Origin: Coxiellaceae bacterium
Lineage (GTDB): Bacteria > Pseudomonadota > Gammaproteobacteria > Coxiellales > Coxiellaceae
Length of the DNA stretch: 64,000 bases
NCBI GenBank assembly: GCA_029212885.1
Contig: JARGPC010000001.1
Location: 698,068 to 762,067 of the forward strand
Reading direction: 5' to 3'
The notes under the pieces were generated by a model. It was given only the letters and a program-made list of their open reading frames with translations. It was not told where the DNA came from and did not search any database. Each line of letters starts with the position of its first letter. Position 1 is the stretch's first letter. Positions 1-8,637 of this stretch are shown here, in pieces. A program made the translations under genes and the position numbers.

Positions 1-2
1 TG

Positions 3-476
3 GCCTATATATCGGATGTACGAGAAGGGTTAGGTGTATTGCGTGGGCATCGTAAGGCTCACGGCGTATCGAACAAAACCACAGATGCTGCTGAGAAGAT
101 ATTATCTCAGCTATTGTTAACCTGTGCAGAGTTAGACCTGTCACTGGATCCGGGTAATAAAGTGTTGCCGCAAGAAGTGGCAAAGCTGCAATACCTGGCT
201 GCTATGCAGCGCTTTGGTAAAGTAGCTGCAAAAGAATGTTTGGCAGAGATCCATCGTGGCTATGAACCTGGTTTCTTTATGGGGCATCCGCTAGCTGATG
301 TGGACTGTCGGCCGCTGTATCTGGTGTATGCAACACATCGAGCACCGACACCAGAACTGCCTCCTTCGCCCCCGCCACCGCCTACACATTTATTATTCGG
401 TGAATTTGTTGCTGCCGAGCCACCGGAGCTGATGTTATCAAAAGACGGTGTGGCCCATGCGGAGTTTAAGCCTTAA
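3..476 (+). CDS. C-terminal part of an unknown protein (5' end outside window)
   Basis: The reading frame is open from the first bases of the window, so this is the end of a longer gene. A TTG at 39 could serve as a start, but no ribosome binding site precedes it and the frame continues upstream. The visible part is about 157 residues. It has a helical first half (DAAEKILSQLL, LPQEVAKLQYLAAMQRFG) and then a proline run (PPSPPPPPTH), which is unusual for a bacterial cytosolic protein. The last 30 residues are moderately acidic. I do not recognise the family. The stop codon overlaps the stop of the convergent nhaA gene by 4 bp (TTAA). A proline-rich linker and acidic tail would fit a secreted effector, but that is inference. 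Confidence 0.6.
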   Translation, partial: AYISDVREGLGVLRGHRKAHGVSNKTTDAAEKILSQLLLTCAELDLSLDPGNKVLPQEVAKLQYLAAMQRFGKVAAKECLAEIHRGYEPGFFMGHPLADVDCRPLYLVYATHRAPTPELPPSPPPPPTHLLFGEFVAAEPPELMLSKDGVAHAEFKP

Positions 477-1681
477 TATTCTGCGACCTCTCGTGGCTTA
501 CGCCAGCGAAATTTAAAGATGATGACAGCTATCAGGCAAGAAGCGGCAGATGCTACTAAGATTGACTGTTTGGCAATATCTTCAAACGGTGTTTGGTTGA
601 ATGCTAATGAACTTAAAAATAAGCTCATGGTAAAGCCAATACCGGTTAAGCAGGCAAAGCCGATTAAGTGGCGGTAATTAGCGCCGGTAGGCATTTCCGA
701 CCAGCCAAAGAAGGTGCACGCACCAGCAAACAAAAATACGCCAACCGCTTTACCGACGATCAAGCCAAATATAATGCCGAGCGAGACAGGGTTGGCCAAT
801 TGTACTAAACCAAAATCAGCAAATGGTAAGCCACCATTACAAAACACAAACAGTGGCAAGATGCCATAGGCCACCCAGGGGTGAAGTTTGTTCTCTAAAT
901 CTTTAAGCGGTGAGTAATGGCTGTCTGATTTACCTTTCATCGGCACAAACAAGCCCACTATCACACCCGCCAAGGTGGCATGAATACCAGACTTTAATAC
1001 ACAAACCCAAATAATGGTGCCAATTAACATATACGGTGCTAAGTTTTCGACCTTGCAGCGATTGAGTACAAATAAAAATACAATCCCCATGGCGGCAACC
1101 ATAAGAGATAGCTCTGAAAGTTTGCCTGTATAAACCAGCGCAATAATCATGATGGCTAAAACATCATCAACAATTGATAGCGCTACCATCGTGACGCGTA
1201 AACTGCGTGGCACCGATTTACCTAATAGAGCGATGACACCAAGCACAAAAGCAATATCTGTTGTAATGGGGATTGGCCAACCGCGCACCATATCAGGGTT
1301 ATGATGAGTGAATAACCAATATAATATAGCGGGAACAATAATGCCGCCAATAGCGCCCATTAAAGGGAGGCGTACTTGTTTTACCTTAGACAGTTCGCCC
1401 TCAATCATTTCACGTTTCATTTCGAGTGCTAGCAGCATAAAAAATATGGCCATTAGCCCATCGTTTAGCCATAGCACCAGTGGTTTTTCGATTACCAATA
1501 AGCCAATGCGGATATGGATAGGTAAGTTAGTGAGGGTCTCATAAGTGCTGCTCAAAGGTGTGTTATTAACGATTAATGCAAATAGCAGTGCAAATAATAG
1601 CAATAGGCCGGAGAACGCTTCTAAGGTTATAAAGCGTTCGATAAAAGATTTATTTTGATTGTTTAAAGTTTCACTACCCAT
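473..1681 (-). CDS. nhaA: NhaA-type Na+/H+ antiporter
   Basis: NhaA exchanges cytoplasmic Na+ for external protons across the inner membrane, for pH and sodium homeostasis. The 402-residue length is normal for the family and the protein has about 11-12 hydrophobic segments. Family landmarks are visible: LALEMKREMIEGELS after the first helices, TTDIAFVLG with the ion-path aspartate, and SIVDDVLAIMIIALVYT with the paired aspartates needed for Na+ binding. The ATG lies inside the end of ilvE: the two frames overlap by 19 bp, which suggests translational coupling. The 3' end converges on the preceding unknown gene with overlapping stops. No oddities seen. Confidence 0.95.
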   Translation of the reverse strand: MGSETLNNQNKSFIERFITLEAFSGLLLLFALLFALIVNNTPLSSTYETLTNLPIHIRIGLLVIEKPLVLWLNDGLMAIFFMLLALEMKREMIEGELSKVKQVRLPLMGAIGGIIVPAILYWLFTHHNPDMVRGWPIPITTDIAFVLGVIALLGKSVPRSLRVTMVALSIVDDVLAIMIIALVYTGKLSELSLMVAAMGIVFLFVLNRCKVENLAPYMLIGTIIWVCVLKSGIHATLAGVIVGLFVPMKGKSDSHYSPLKDLENKLHPWVAYGILPLFVFCNGGLPFADFGLVQLANPVSLGIIFGLIVGKAVGVFLFAGACTFFGWSEMPTGANYRHLIGFACLTGIGFTMSLFLSSLAFNQTPFEDIAKQSILVASAASCLIAVIIFKFRWRKPREVAEY

Positions 1682-2676
1682 TGGTAAGGATCATCTCTTT
1701 CACACAGTTGTATTGCTCGATAGAGATCATAGACTTGTCTAGTGACCTCGCCTACTTCATTATTACAGAAGATAGTCTCGTTGTCTTTATAATGTATGCT
1801 GCCAATCGGTGTGACAATGGCAGCGGTGCCTGTGCAAAAAACTTCATCGGCGGTTAGCGCTTCTTCAACACTGATCTGTGTTTCTTCGACCTCAATGCCC
1901 AGTTGGTTGCGCGCTAATTGAATCACGCTATCACGGGTAATGCCGGGTAAGATGGCGCCGAGCTGTGGTGTTTTGATTTTATCGCCAAAACGGAAAAAGA
2001 TATTGGCTGCGCCCGCTTCTTCAATGTATTTTGTTTTAGCGGCATCTAAATAAATACAAACGGCAAAACCTTCTTTTTTGGCTTGCAGTGTTGATGGATA
2101 GCAACCGGGGTAGTTACCACAAAATTTGGCATGACCGGTGCCGTGAGGTGCGGCGCGGTGATAGTCGGTGGCGATTTTTGTACGAATGGGTGCTAGACCA
2201 CCGCTAAAGTAATTGCCTACCGGAGAGGCGAATATAATAAACTGGTATTCTGACGATGGTGCATTGCCTAACAAGGCACCGCTACCAAAAGCTATGGGTC
2301 GAAGATATAAAGCGCCTTTGCCATAGGGGGGGATATATTCACGGTTATCTTCGACTACGGCGCGTACGCCTTCTAGGAAGATATCTTCGGGAACCGGAGG
2401 AATGGCTACTTGGGCAGCACTATTGGCAAAGCGCCTAGCGTTGGCTTCAGGACGGAATAATACCACCTCATCGTTTTTTGTACGGTGGGCCTTCATGCCT
2501 TCAAATATGCCTTGACCGTAATTGATAATGCCAGCGGCTGGTGACAAGCTGATATCGCCAAAGGGCTGCAATTTTCCCGGTTGCCATGGCTGGTCAATAG
2601 TTGTTTTGGTGAGATACATGGTATCAATAGGTGTTAATGAAAAAGTAAGTTTGTCCCAATCAATCTCAGCTGGCAT
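1663..2676 (-). CDS. ilvE: Branched-chain amino acid aminotransferase (class IV PLP)
   Basis: It transfers amino groups between leucine, isoleucine or valine and 2-oxoglutarate in the cytoplasm, using PLP. Its 337 residues match the longer 'type II' BCAT form rather than the ~309-residue E. coli IlvE. Landmarks include GIINYGQGIFEGMKA, the PLP-lysine region HAKFCGNYPG, EEAGAANIFF and LPGITRDSVI. The start is well supported by AAGGAGG about 6 nt upstream of the ATG. The gene is first in a two-gene unit with nhaA, which starts inside its 3' end. The substrate could be shifted towards other 2-oxo acids, but the family call is secure. Confidence 0.94.
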   Translation of the reverse strand: MPAEIDWDKLTFSLTPIDTMYLTKTTIDQPWQPGKLQPFGDISLSPAAGIINYGQGIFEGMKAHRTKNDEVVLFRPEANARRFANSAAQVAIPPVPEDIFLEGVRAVVEDNREYIPPYGKGALYLRPIAFGSGALLGNAPSSEYQFIIFASPVGNYFSGGLAPIRTKIATDYHRAAPHGTGHAKFCGNYPGCYPSTLQAKKEGFAVCIYLDAAKTKYIEEAGAANIFFRFGDKIKTPQLGAILPGITRDSVIQLARNQLGIEVEETQISVEEALTADEVFCTGTAAIVTPIGSIHYKDNETIFCNNEVGEVTRQVYDLYRAIQLCERDDPYQWVVKL

Positions 2677-2746
2677 CTAATCCTCCTTATTGGCCGAAAG
2701 CTACGAAAGTATAACACAGTCTGTTAATACGATTACGAGAGCGGTT

Positions 2747-2797
2747 TGTCATCCCGGACTTGAGTCTGTCATCCCGGACTTGATCCGGGATCCAGTC
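2747..2797. repeat. Dispersed palindromic repeat, copy 1 (tandem half-copy)
   Basis: The 17-bp unit TGTCATCCCGGACTTGA occurs twice (2747-2763 and 2767-2783). The second unit continues into TCCGGGATCCAGTC, making a CCCGGA...TCCGGG stem. Related copies lie at 17148-17213 and, inverted and translated, at 54458-54488. It sits between ilvE and the toxin-antitoxin pair. Confidence 0.8.
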
Positions 2798-2813
2798 AAA
2801 TAGCATGCAACCA

Positions 2814-3149
2814 TTAAGCAGTATCATGCAATATATCAATGCCATTACGAGCAACGAGATGTAAAAGCTTTAATGATGTACCCCTAGGGTGGCGGATACC
2901 TTGTTCCCAGTGCCTAACAGTAGATAATGTTGTATTTAATAGTTTAGCAAATACTGCTTGGCTGACTTTTTCTTTGAGGCGAATGGCTTTTATTTTTGTG
3001 GGTGGTAAATCCTCTACAGGTGCAATGCTCCATGCTTTGAAGTCTCTCAGTGTTTTTATATCCATTGCACCAACTTCATGCAGGCTTTCGGCTAAGTCTA
3101 GAGCATCACTTCTTAATTTTTTCCCTGTTTTATCGATACGTTTTTTCAT
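2814..3149 (-). CDS. higA: HigA-type antitoxin, XRE helix-turn-helix
   Basis: A 111-residue DNA-binding antitoxin expected to neutralise the toxin encoded just upstream and to repress their shared promoter. The N-terminal half is charged and helical. The C-terminal half holds a Cro/C1-type helix-turn-helix: SQAVFAKLLNTTLSTVRHWE, followed by GIRHPRGTSLKLLHLV, typical of HigA-like antitoxins whose helix-turn-helix is C-terminal. The ATG overlaps the toxin stop by 4 bp (ATGA), so the pair is a coupled toxin-first operon, the usual HigBA order. The palindrome at 3546-3562 upstream of the toxin is the likely operator. The family is confident; the exact subfamily name is less so. Confidence 0.88.
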   Translation of the reverse strand: MKKRIDKTGKKLRSDALDLAESLHEVGAMDIKTLRDFKAWSIAPVEDLPPTKIKAIRLKEKVSQAVFAKLLNTTLSTVRHWEQGIRHPRGTSLKLLHLVARNGIDILHDTA

Positions 3150-3523
3150 GAGATCACCTGTTTAATTTTAATTAAGTCACCTTTTTTGACGAGTTTGTTA
3201 ATATTTTCTTTTGTGGCCTTTAATAATATTTTTGACAAGGTTTTATAAAATTCTTTTTCGCTAATAGTAAAGTTGCCACGATCATTTTTTGCCAGCCCAA
3301 TCATGAAAACGGTTCTGTGCTCATTTTTAAAAGCAACTAAGCTTCTAAAGCTGCCACGCTTGCCTTTACCTGATCTTGCAATGCGTTTCTTATAGAGCCC
3401 TGCTCCAAGGTTTGTTTCGTATTGGCCTTCTATTAATTCTGCCGTTACATCAGTTGGTGTTTTATCTGTGATTCGTTCCGACCGGGCCCATTTAGCGAAC
3501 TTCTTATATTTAAATATTTCCAT
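3146..3523 (-). CDS. higB: RelE/HigB-family toxin
   Basis: A 125-residue toxin of the RelE/ParE superfamily, closest in pattern to the Pfam RelE group (PF06296). Members act as mRNA interferases on or off the ribosome. Supporting stretches are LGAGLYKKRIARSGKGKRGS, FRSLVAFK and MIGLAKNDRGNF, which are the basic core strands of this group. The C-terminal tail is lysine-rich. The gene is first in the operon and its stop overlaps the antitoxin ATG by 4 bp. I infer autoregulation through the inverted repeat 23 bp upstream. The pair stands between housekeeping genes and next to a dispersed repeat, which fits a mobile or recently acquired module. Confidence 0.88.
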   Translation of the reverse strand: MEIFKYKKFAKWARSERITDKTPTDVTAELIEGQYETNLGAGLYKKRIARSGKGKRGSFRSLVAFKNEHRTVFMIGLAKNDRGNFTISEKEFYKTLSKILLKATKENINKLVKKGDLIKIKQVIS

Positions 3524-3545
3524 TGCCAGTTCCTACATTCTAAGG

Positions 3546-3562
3546 GTACTACTTTGTAGTAC
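3546..3562. promoter_or_regulatory. Palindrome, likely operator of the toxin-antitoxin operon
   Basis: GTACTAC-TTT-GTAGTAC is a perfect inverted repeat with 7-bp arms and a 3-bp spacer, 23 bp upstream of the toxin ATG. Type II antitoxins with a helix-turn-helix bind such sites. The assignment is inferred from position and symmetry. Confidence 0.6.
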
Positions 3563-3668
3563 TGCTGTCAATTGGGGGAGTGCTATAGATAAAACTTGGT
3601 ACTCCTGTGTCGGTGTCATTTGTGGACAACGAGCCAGGGTCCGGTTGTTTTTTGTTTATGATGCGAGA

Positions 3669-5873
3669 CTATGCAGCTTGCAGTTTAGCGAAGCTGGCGA
3701 CCAGCCACTTGGTGCCAAAGCGATCGAACTTGACTTGGATGCGGGTGTGTTCGCCCTGCCCTTCGTAATTGAGGATAGTGCCTTCGCCGAATTTCTTATG
3801 GCTAACGCGCTGGCCAATATTAAGCCCCGTTTGGTCAATGCTGGCTTGGCCTAAACTGCTGCGCGACTTTTGTGGGTGGCGTGAGCCGGTTTGCATGCGG
3901 CTCACACGGGCTGTTGGACGCACATGTTCAAGCAGCTCTTCAGGCATTTCTGATAGGAAGCGTGACGCTTTTTGGAATTGTTCACGGCCATAGAGGCTGC
4001 GACTTTCAGCATGACATAAATACAATTTTTTCATCGCACGTGTCATGCCAACATAGCATAAGCGACGTTCTTCTTCGAGGCCGCGGCGCTCTTCGATTGA
4101 CATGCGATGCGGGAATAGGTTTTCTTCCATGCCAGTAATAAATATTAATGGAAACTCTAAGCCTTTAGCCGCATGTAATGTCATTAAGCTGACACTGTCA
4201 GAGTGCTGATCGGCTTGACCCTCACCGGCTTCGAGTGCAACGTGCGACAAGAAAGCAGACAGCGGTGTTAATTGCATGTCTTGATCTTCAGCATCTTCGC
4301 TGGGTTCGTATTGGCTGGTAGCGTTAATCAATTCTTCCAGGTTATCGACGCGTGATTGACCACGCTCAGAGCGATCTTTTTGATGGTGTGCCAACAGACC
4401 ACTTTGGCTAATGATCAATTTAGTTTGTTCACCAAGCTTCAATGTTTCGGTATTGGTATCGAGCGCATTGATGAGTTCTATAAATTTACTGAGTGCATTG
4501 AGTGCACGTGCGCTTAATGATTTTTCTTCAATAGTCACCAAGGCGGCCTGCCATAAGGCGCAATGATGAGTGAATGTAACGCTGCGCAAATGACTCATCG
4601 TCGCATCACCAATGCCGCGTGTCGGCAAGTTGACTACGCGCTCAAAAGCAGCATCGTCTTGACGGTTATTCACCAAGCGCAGATATGCTAAGGCATCTTT
4701 AATTTCTGCACGTTCGAAGAACTTTTGGCCGCCGTAAATACGGTAAGGAATTTGGCTGTCGATTAAGCGTTCTTCTAAAATACGTGACTGTGCATTCGAA
4801 CGATACAGGATGGCGATTTCTTTTAGGCTATTGCCTTGATTCACCCAATCTTGAATGCGTGCCGCAATATAGTAGGCTTCGTCACGTTCATTAAATGCGG
4901 CATACACAGTAATAGGGTCACCGCGACTGATCTCAGTCCATAACTCTTTGCCCATGCGTTCGCTATTAAAAGCAATCACCGCATTAGCTGCTGCTAAAAT
5001 ATTTTCAGTCGAGCGATAGTTTTGTTCCAGGCGCACGGTTTTAACTGGAAGGTATTGATCGATAAAGCGCTGTATATTTTCAACTTTTGCGCCACGCCAA
5101 CTGTAAATTGATTGGTCGTCATCACCTACCACCATCATCCAGGTGTTCGGGCCGCATAAGGTTTGTAGCCATTGATATTGTAGTGAGTTGGTATCTTGAA
5201 ACTCATCAACCAAAATATGTGAAAATCGCTGATGATAATGTTCAACAAGATCCGGATTGTTTTGTAATAACTCAAGCGAGCGCAATAACAATTCTGCAAA
5301 ATCTACCAGCCCACCCTGCTGACAAACGTCTTCATAGGTGCTGTAAATCTTAACCATCATTTCATTGAAATAGTCGTCATGGGTATCGATATCACCGGGA
5401 CGACGTGCGTTTTCTTTATGGCCATTGATAAACCACTGCGCCTGTTTGGGCTGCCAGCGTTCTTCATCGAGTTCCAAGCTGCGAATAATGCGTTTGATCA
5501 TGCGTTGTTGATCATCGCTATCAAGGATTTGAAAGTGTTGCTCAAGCCCTGCTTCATGCCAGTGCGTACGTAACAGACGGTGTGCTAAGCCGTGGAACGT
5601 GCCGACCCACATACCTGTTAACGGTACGCCGCGCAGTTTTTCTATGCGTGAACGCATCTCATTCGCGGCCTTATTGGTAAAGGTCACCGATAAAATGCTA
5701 TACGGCGAGACAGCCTGGGTCTCCATTAGCCACGCAATGCGGTGGACTAAGACGCGGGTTTTACCGCTGCCGGCGCCAGCCAGTACAAGGCAATGGCTAT
5801 TGGTAACAGTCACCGCATCACGTTGCGGTGGGTTCAGTGTTTCAGTTAGGGATGTATTCATCATGCGCGGCAT
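3669..5873 (-). CDS. uvrD: UvrD/Rep-type DNA helicase II
   Basis: A 3'-5' superfamily 1 helicase acting in nucleotide-excision and mismatch repair. Length (734 aa) and order match UvrD: Walker A GAGSGKT near residue 33, VTFTNKAANEMR (motif Ia), VDEFQDTN (motif II), VVGDDDQSIYSWRGA (motif III), LEQNYRST (motif IV), LMTLHAAKGLEF (motif V) and RRLCYVGMTRA (motif VI). The tail IGQRVSHKKFGEGTI matches the UvrD/PcrA C-terminal RNA-polymerase-binding Tudor-like segment. Three ATGs lie close together (5873, 5864, 5861) and none has a clear Shine-Dalgarno. TACAAT just before the first resembles a -10 box, so the second or third ATG may be the real start. The gene is monocistronic by appearance. Confidence 0.95.
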   Translation of the reverse strand: MPRMMNTSLTETLNPPQRDAVTVTNSHCLVLAGAGSGKTRVLVHRIAWLMETQAVSPYSILSVTFTNKAANEMRSRIEKLRGVPLTGMWVGTFHGLAHRLLRTHWHEAGLEQHFQILDSDDQQRMIKRIIRSLELDEERWQPKQAQWFINGHKENARRPGDIDTHDDYFNEMMVKIYSTYEDVCQQGGLVDFAELLLRSLELLQNNPDLVEHYHQRFSHILVDEFQDTNSLQYQWLQTLCGPNTWMMVVGDDDQSIYSWRGAKVENIQRFIDQYLPVKTVRLEQNYRSTENILAAANAVIAFNSERMGKELWTEISRGDPITVYAAFNERDEAYYIAARIQDWVNQGNSLKEIAILYRSNAQSRILEERLIDSQIPYRIYGGQKFFERAEIKDALAYLRLVNNRQDDAAFERVVNLPTRGIGDATMSHLRSVTFTHHCALWQAALVTIEEKSLSARALNALSKFIELINALDTNTETLKLGEQTKLIISQSGLLAHHQKDRSERGQSRVDNLEELINATSQYEPSEDAEDQDMQLTPLSAFLSHVALEAGEGQADQHSDSVSLMTLHAAKGLEFPLIFITGMEENLFPHRMSIEERRGLEEERRLCYVGMTRAMKKLYLCHAESRSLYGREQFQKASRFLSEMPEELLEHVRPTARVSRMQTGSRHPQKSRSSLGQASIDQTGLNIGQRVSHKKFGEGTILNYEGQGEHTRIQVKFDRFGTKWLVASFAKLQAA

Positions 5874-5926
5874 TGTAGCACTTTAGCGGCCGGGTTTAAA
5901 ACGTGTAATGTGATGAACTAACGGTA

Positions 5927-7015
5927 TTATGTGTTCGCTGGGCAGCCAGGCACGGGCGCTTCATCATCTGTCTCTTCATCTGTGCTCTCATCACTCATCA
6001 ATGTGCTGCTCGCTGGTATGGCGTGAAAATATTGGCTAAGGCACAGTTCGCCGGGGGTGGTTAGCATACGCCTTAATGTGATTTGCACTTGTTCGGGGTT
6101 ATGCTCTGCCGCTTGGTTGAGCTCTTCGATGAGTGCAGAGGAGGTCAGTATAAGGCGAGCGGGCATGGCGGTGAGTAAACTGCGGTATTGTGCTTGTAAA
6201 TAAATCGGGTGAAGTGTTGCCAAAGCATGCAAGCACTCATTGTTGGCTAAGTGCGGTGGCAAGCTTGGCCCTATATCCAAGCGGCGCAAATTAAGCAATT
6301 GATTGACCAGTTCCAAGTCGATATCTTTAGCGGTTAATACAGAACGTTTATGCGCAGTGTCGCATCGTTTTTCCATAGCGATGGGCGCCATATTGGTGGA
6401 AGCTGTGAAATGCAAATAAGGCATGTTAGGCAGTGTCTTATGCTGTGCCAACATAAATTGGCCTATGAGCTGGTCAGCTGTTAACCGTTTTGGGGGCTCA
6501 GGGGGATCGATGACACAAAAATCATTTCCAGTAGCAGGGTCTTGGCCGGTGGCTAACTGTATGCTGGCAATAACTGCTTGATCCAGCGGCTTCTTGTGTA
6601 TGGCGTCGACTTTTAAGTTTTCTATAGCGAGTTTAACAGCACTCTTGTTGATATTTGAATCTGGCTCTAATAACAATGTTGGCATTATGCTGGTTAGTTT
6701 TTCTAATTGCGTTTGCAAAAAATCCCTTTCATATTGCCAGTGGTCATCGTTACAGCCAAACAGGCAATAACGATCACGCCCTGTTGTGGTAGCAATGGAT
6801 CGTAATCGCTGTTTTATTAATAGCATGGCTGACTGAATGGCTAATTCAGGCTGGCTGTCTGTTCCATCGAACAAGTGTTGGTTAAGGTGATCAATCTGAG
6901 TCAGTGCGGTGAGGCTCATAGGGTACGGCGACGACCAGCTAAAAGTGCCTTCGAATGTTGACTTTAAGTGGGTTAATAATTGCTGACATTGTTTAATAGT
7001 TTCAGTTCGTGACAT
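5927..7015 (-). CDS. Unknown protein with acidic tail, related to the next gene upstream
   Basis: A 362-residue protein I do not recognise. It has no signal peptide or membrane segment. Residues near 225-275 contain LVNQLLNLRRL, then LPPHLANNECLHALATLHPI and YLQAQYRSLL. The neighbouring 499-residue protein has the corresponding EINRLLNLQRL, LHPHWLTDTG, LCRLHPRYIQ and SLIKHV in the same order, so the two share a domain and are probably old duplicates. The segment before that block (MEKRCDTAHKRSVLTAKDID) aligns with the U-box-like end of the neighbour but looks degenerate. The C-terminus is acidic (SDESTDEETDDEAP), like other unknown proteins in this window. I infer a possible secreted effector. 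Confidence 0.7.
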   Translation of the reverse strand: MSRTETIKQCQQLLTHLKSTFEGTFSWSSPYPMSLTALTQIDHLNQHLFDGTDSQPELAIQSAMLLIKQRLRSIATTTGRDRYCLFGCNDDHWQYERDFLQTQLEKLTSIMPTLLLEPDSNINKSAVKLAIENLKVDAIHKKPLDQAVIASIQLATGQDPATGNDFCVIDPPEPPKRLTADQLIGQFMLAQHKTLPNMPYLHFTASTNMAPIAMEKRCDTAHKRSVLTAKDIDLELVNQLLNLRRLDIGPSLPPHLANNECLHALATLHPIYLQAQYRSLLTAMPARLILTSSALIEELNQAAEHNPEQVQITLRRMLTTPGELCLSQYFHAIPASSTLMSDESTDEETDDEAPVPGCPANT

Positions 7016-7099
7016 TGTTCCACCTTTCGCGTGATGTGTATAGTCTATTGCGGCGCTAGCATAACGGTGTGATATTGTTTTTTGTAATGCCCGGGGGTG

Positions 7100-8599
7100 C
7101 TATCTAGTGAGTAGTGGCGAGAGTTGATCGGTGGCAGTTTGTAGTGCTCTGTAGTGGGCTAAGCGTTGACGCTTATGAGTGGTGCGCCAAAATCCTGCGC
7201 ACCCTTCTAATCCTGCTGTGTAATATTGTACTTTAGTGTTAGCGCGTCGAGCATGGTAGTGAATGCTTTGCTCCAAGCTGATGCGATGCCGTGAGGCGTA
7301 TTGGCTTATTTGCCGCAGATGTGCGGGCGGAACACGCATTAAACGATCTAACTGGACGTCGTGGCGTGATAGCAGGGTGAGCACCTTGTCTAATAGTGCT
7401 GTGGATAATTGATAAGCCATCCTGTTGAGTTGTGTTAGGTACCTTGTGGCATTGTTGATGGCGATGTGGTTCACATGTTTAATTAAACTGGGTTGTATAT
7501 AGCGTGGGTGTAATCGACACAATAGGTCGATGCCGGTATCGGTCAGCCAGTGTGGGTGCAGCTGCCTAGCAAAGCGGGGGTGCCGTAAGCGCTGTAAATT
7601 TAATAAGCGGTTAATTTCATTACAATCAATGTCGGTGGTTGAGTGTGCATCTAGAATGAGTGAGTATCTTAACCCCTCCCTTGTTATCGGGTCTTTGCGC
7701 TGAGCGCGGTCCTGGTTTTTTAGGATCCTTTGAAATGTAGTATGTAAATAGACACGACCATTGATAAGATTGACACCAAAAAGCACGCACAAATCTTGTT
7801 TGTAAATTGGGTTATTTGTTGCTTTTATGCAGGCATCATCGTCAGTAAGGCTGATGTAGGGGGCAAGTTCAATCGGTTCATCATGAAACATGATATAACG
7901 TGCACGTCTTGTAGCATCTGTCGGCAATGCATCATCTTCTGCCGCCTGCAGGCGCCTTTTAATACGCCCAATAAAATTTTTTCTGGTAATTTTTGCATGA
8001 AAAGAGCGGCGTTGCAGCACTAAAGCACTGCGATTTTTACGCTCACTATCAATAATTGCACCATTTAGCGGCAGGTCGGGCTCTCCCTTGGCTTCATTTG
8101 TCGCATTACTGCGTTTGGCAATGTATTCCACATAACGTTTGCGCTGCTCTTCTGGGGAGGCGGCAGGCACCAGTGTTTGCAAGTTGTTTAATAATGTGGC
8201 GGTGACTCGTAATGCTGTCGGGAGCAGCGATTTTTTTATTCGTCGTAGTTTAAGCCCAGTAATTTTGCTTTCTTGCGCGAGAATATGCATTTGCAATAAA
8301 TGAACCATGGCAGCAATACGGTGCGGTGGCTTGAGGGCGTTGGTGCCAGCAATATAGTGCAGTTGCTCGGTTAAAGAGCGAAGCTCTGCGGTCGCTTCTG
8401 GTTTGGCAGTGGTATGTGCACGATAATTGGCCTCTAATGCTTCACACAGCTGGATAGCGCTTTCTAATGGAGACAGGCCTGAGCGCATCAATACTCCCAC
8501 AATATTTCGTGTGCCAAAGGTAACATCATTGGTTTTTTGTTGTAAAGTGTAAACCAATGCTTTTTTTATTGGCAGAACAATGATTTTGTTCGTGTACAT
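7100..8599 (-). CDS. Unknown 499-aa protein with a U-box-like segment
   Basis: No confident family. The first 250 residues are helical and basic. Around residues 265-330 the spacing resembles a U-box ubiquitin-ligase domain: NPIYKQDLCVLFGV, then NGRVYLHTTFQRILKN, then RKDPITREGLRYSLIL. Eukaryotic U-boxes read roughly 'P.t......d...p.G.tYdr..I...l...g..DPvTr..L....LiPN'. Downstream lies the LLNLQRL...LHPRYIQ block shared with the neighbouring 362-residue protein. The gene is divergent from the 530-residue gene at 8638 with 38 bp between starts. Legionella uses U-box effectors such as LubX, so an effector ligase is conceivable. This is pattern reading by eye, not a profile match. Confidence 0.65.
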   Translation of the reverse strand: MYTNKIIVLPIKKALVYTLQQKTNDVTFGTRNIVGVLMRSGLSPLESAIQLCEALEANYRAHTTAKPEATAELRSLTEQLHYIAGTNALKPPHRIAAMVHLLQMHILAQESKITGLKLRRIKKSLLPTALRVTATLLNNLQTLVPAASPEEQRKRYVEYIAKRSNATNEAKGEPDLPLNGAIIDSERKNRSALVLQRRSFHAKITRKNFIGRIKRRLQAAEDDALPTDATRRARYIMFHDEPIELAPYISLTDDDACIKATNNPIYKQDLCVLFGVNLINGRVYLHTTFQRILKNQDRAQRKDPITREGLRYSLILDAHSTTDIDCNEINRLLNLQRLRHPRFARQLHPHWLTDTGIDLLCRLHPRYIQPSLIKHVNHIAINNATRYLTQLNRMAYQLSTALLDKVLTLLSRHDVQLDRLMRVPPAHLRQISQYASRHRISLEQSIHYHARRANTKVQYYTAGLEGCAGFWRTTHKRQRLAHYRALQTATDQLSPLLTR

Positions 8600-8637
8600 T
8601 GTATGACATAGTTGCTAGAATTTTTTTTCGGGAGTAA

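Noticed and set aside
2839..3165. 108-residue plus-strand frame over the antitoxin gene
   Set aside because: Lies wholly antisense to the antitoxin, which has a clear HTH and operon context.
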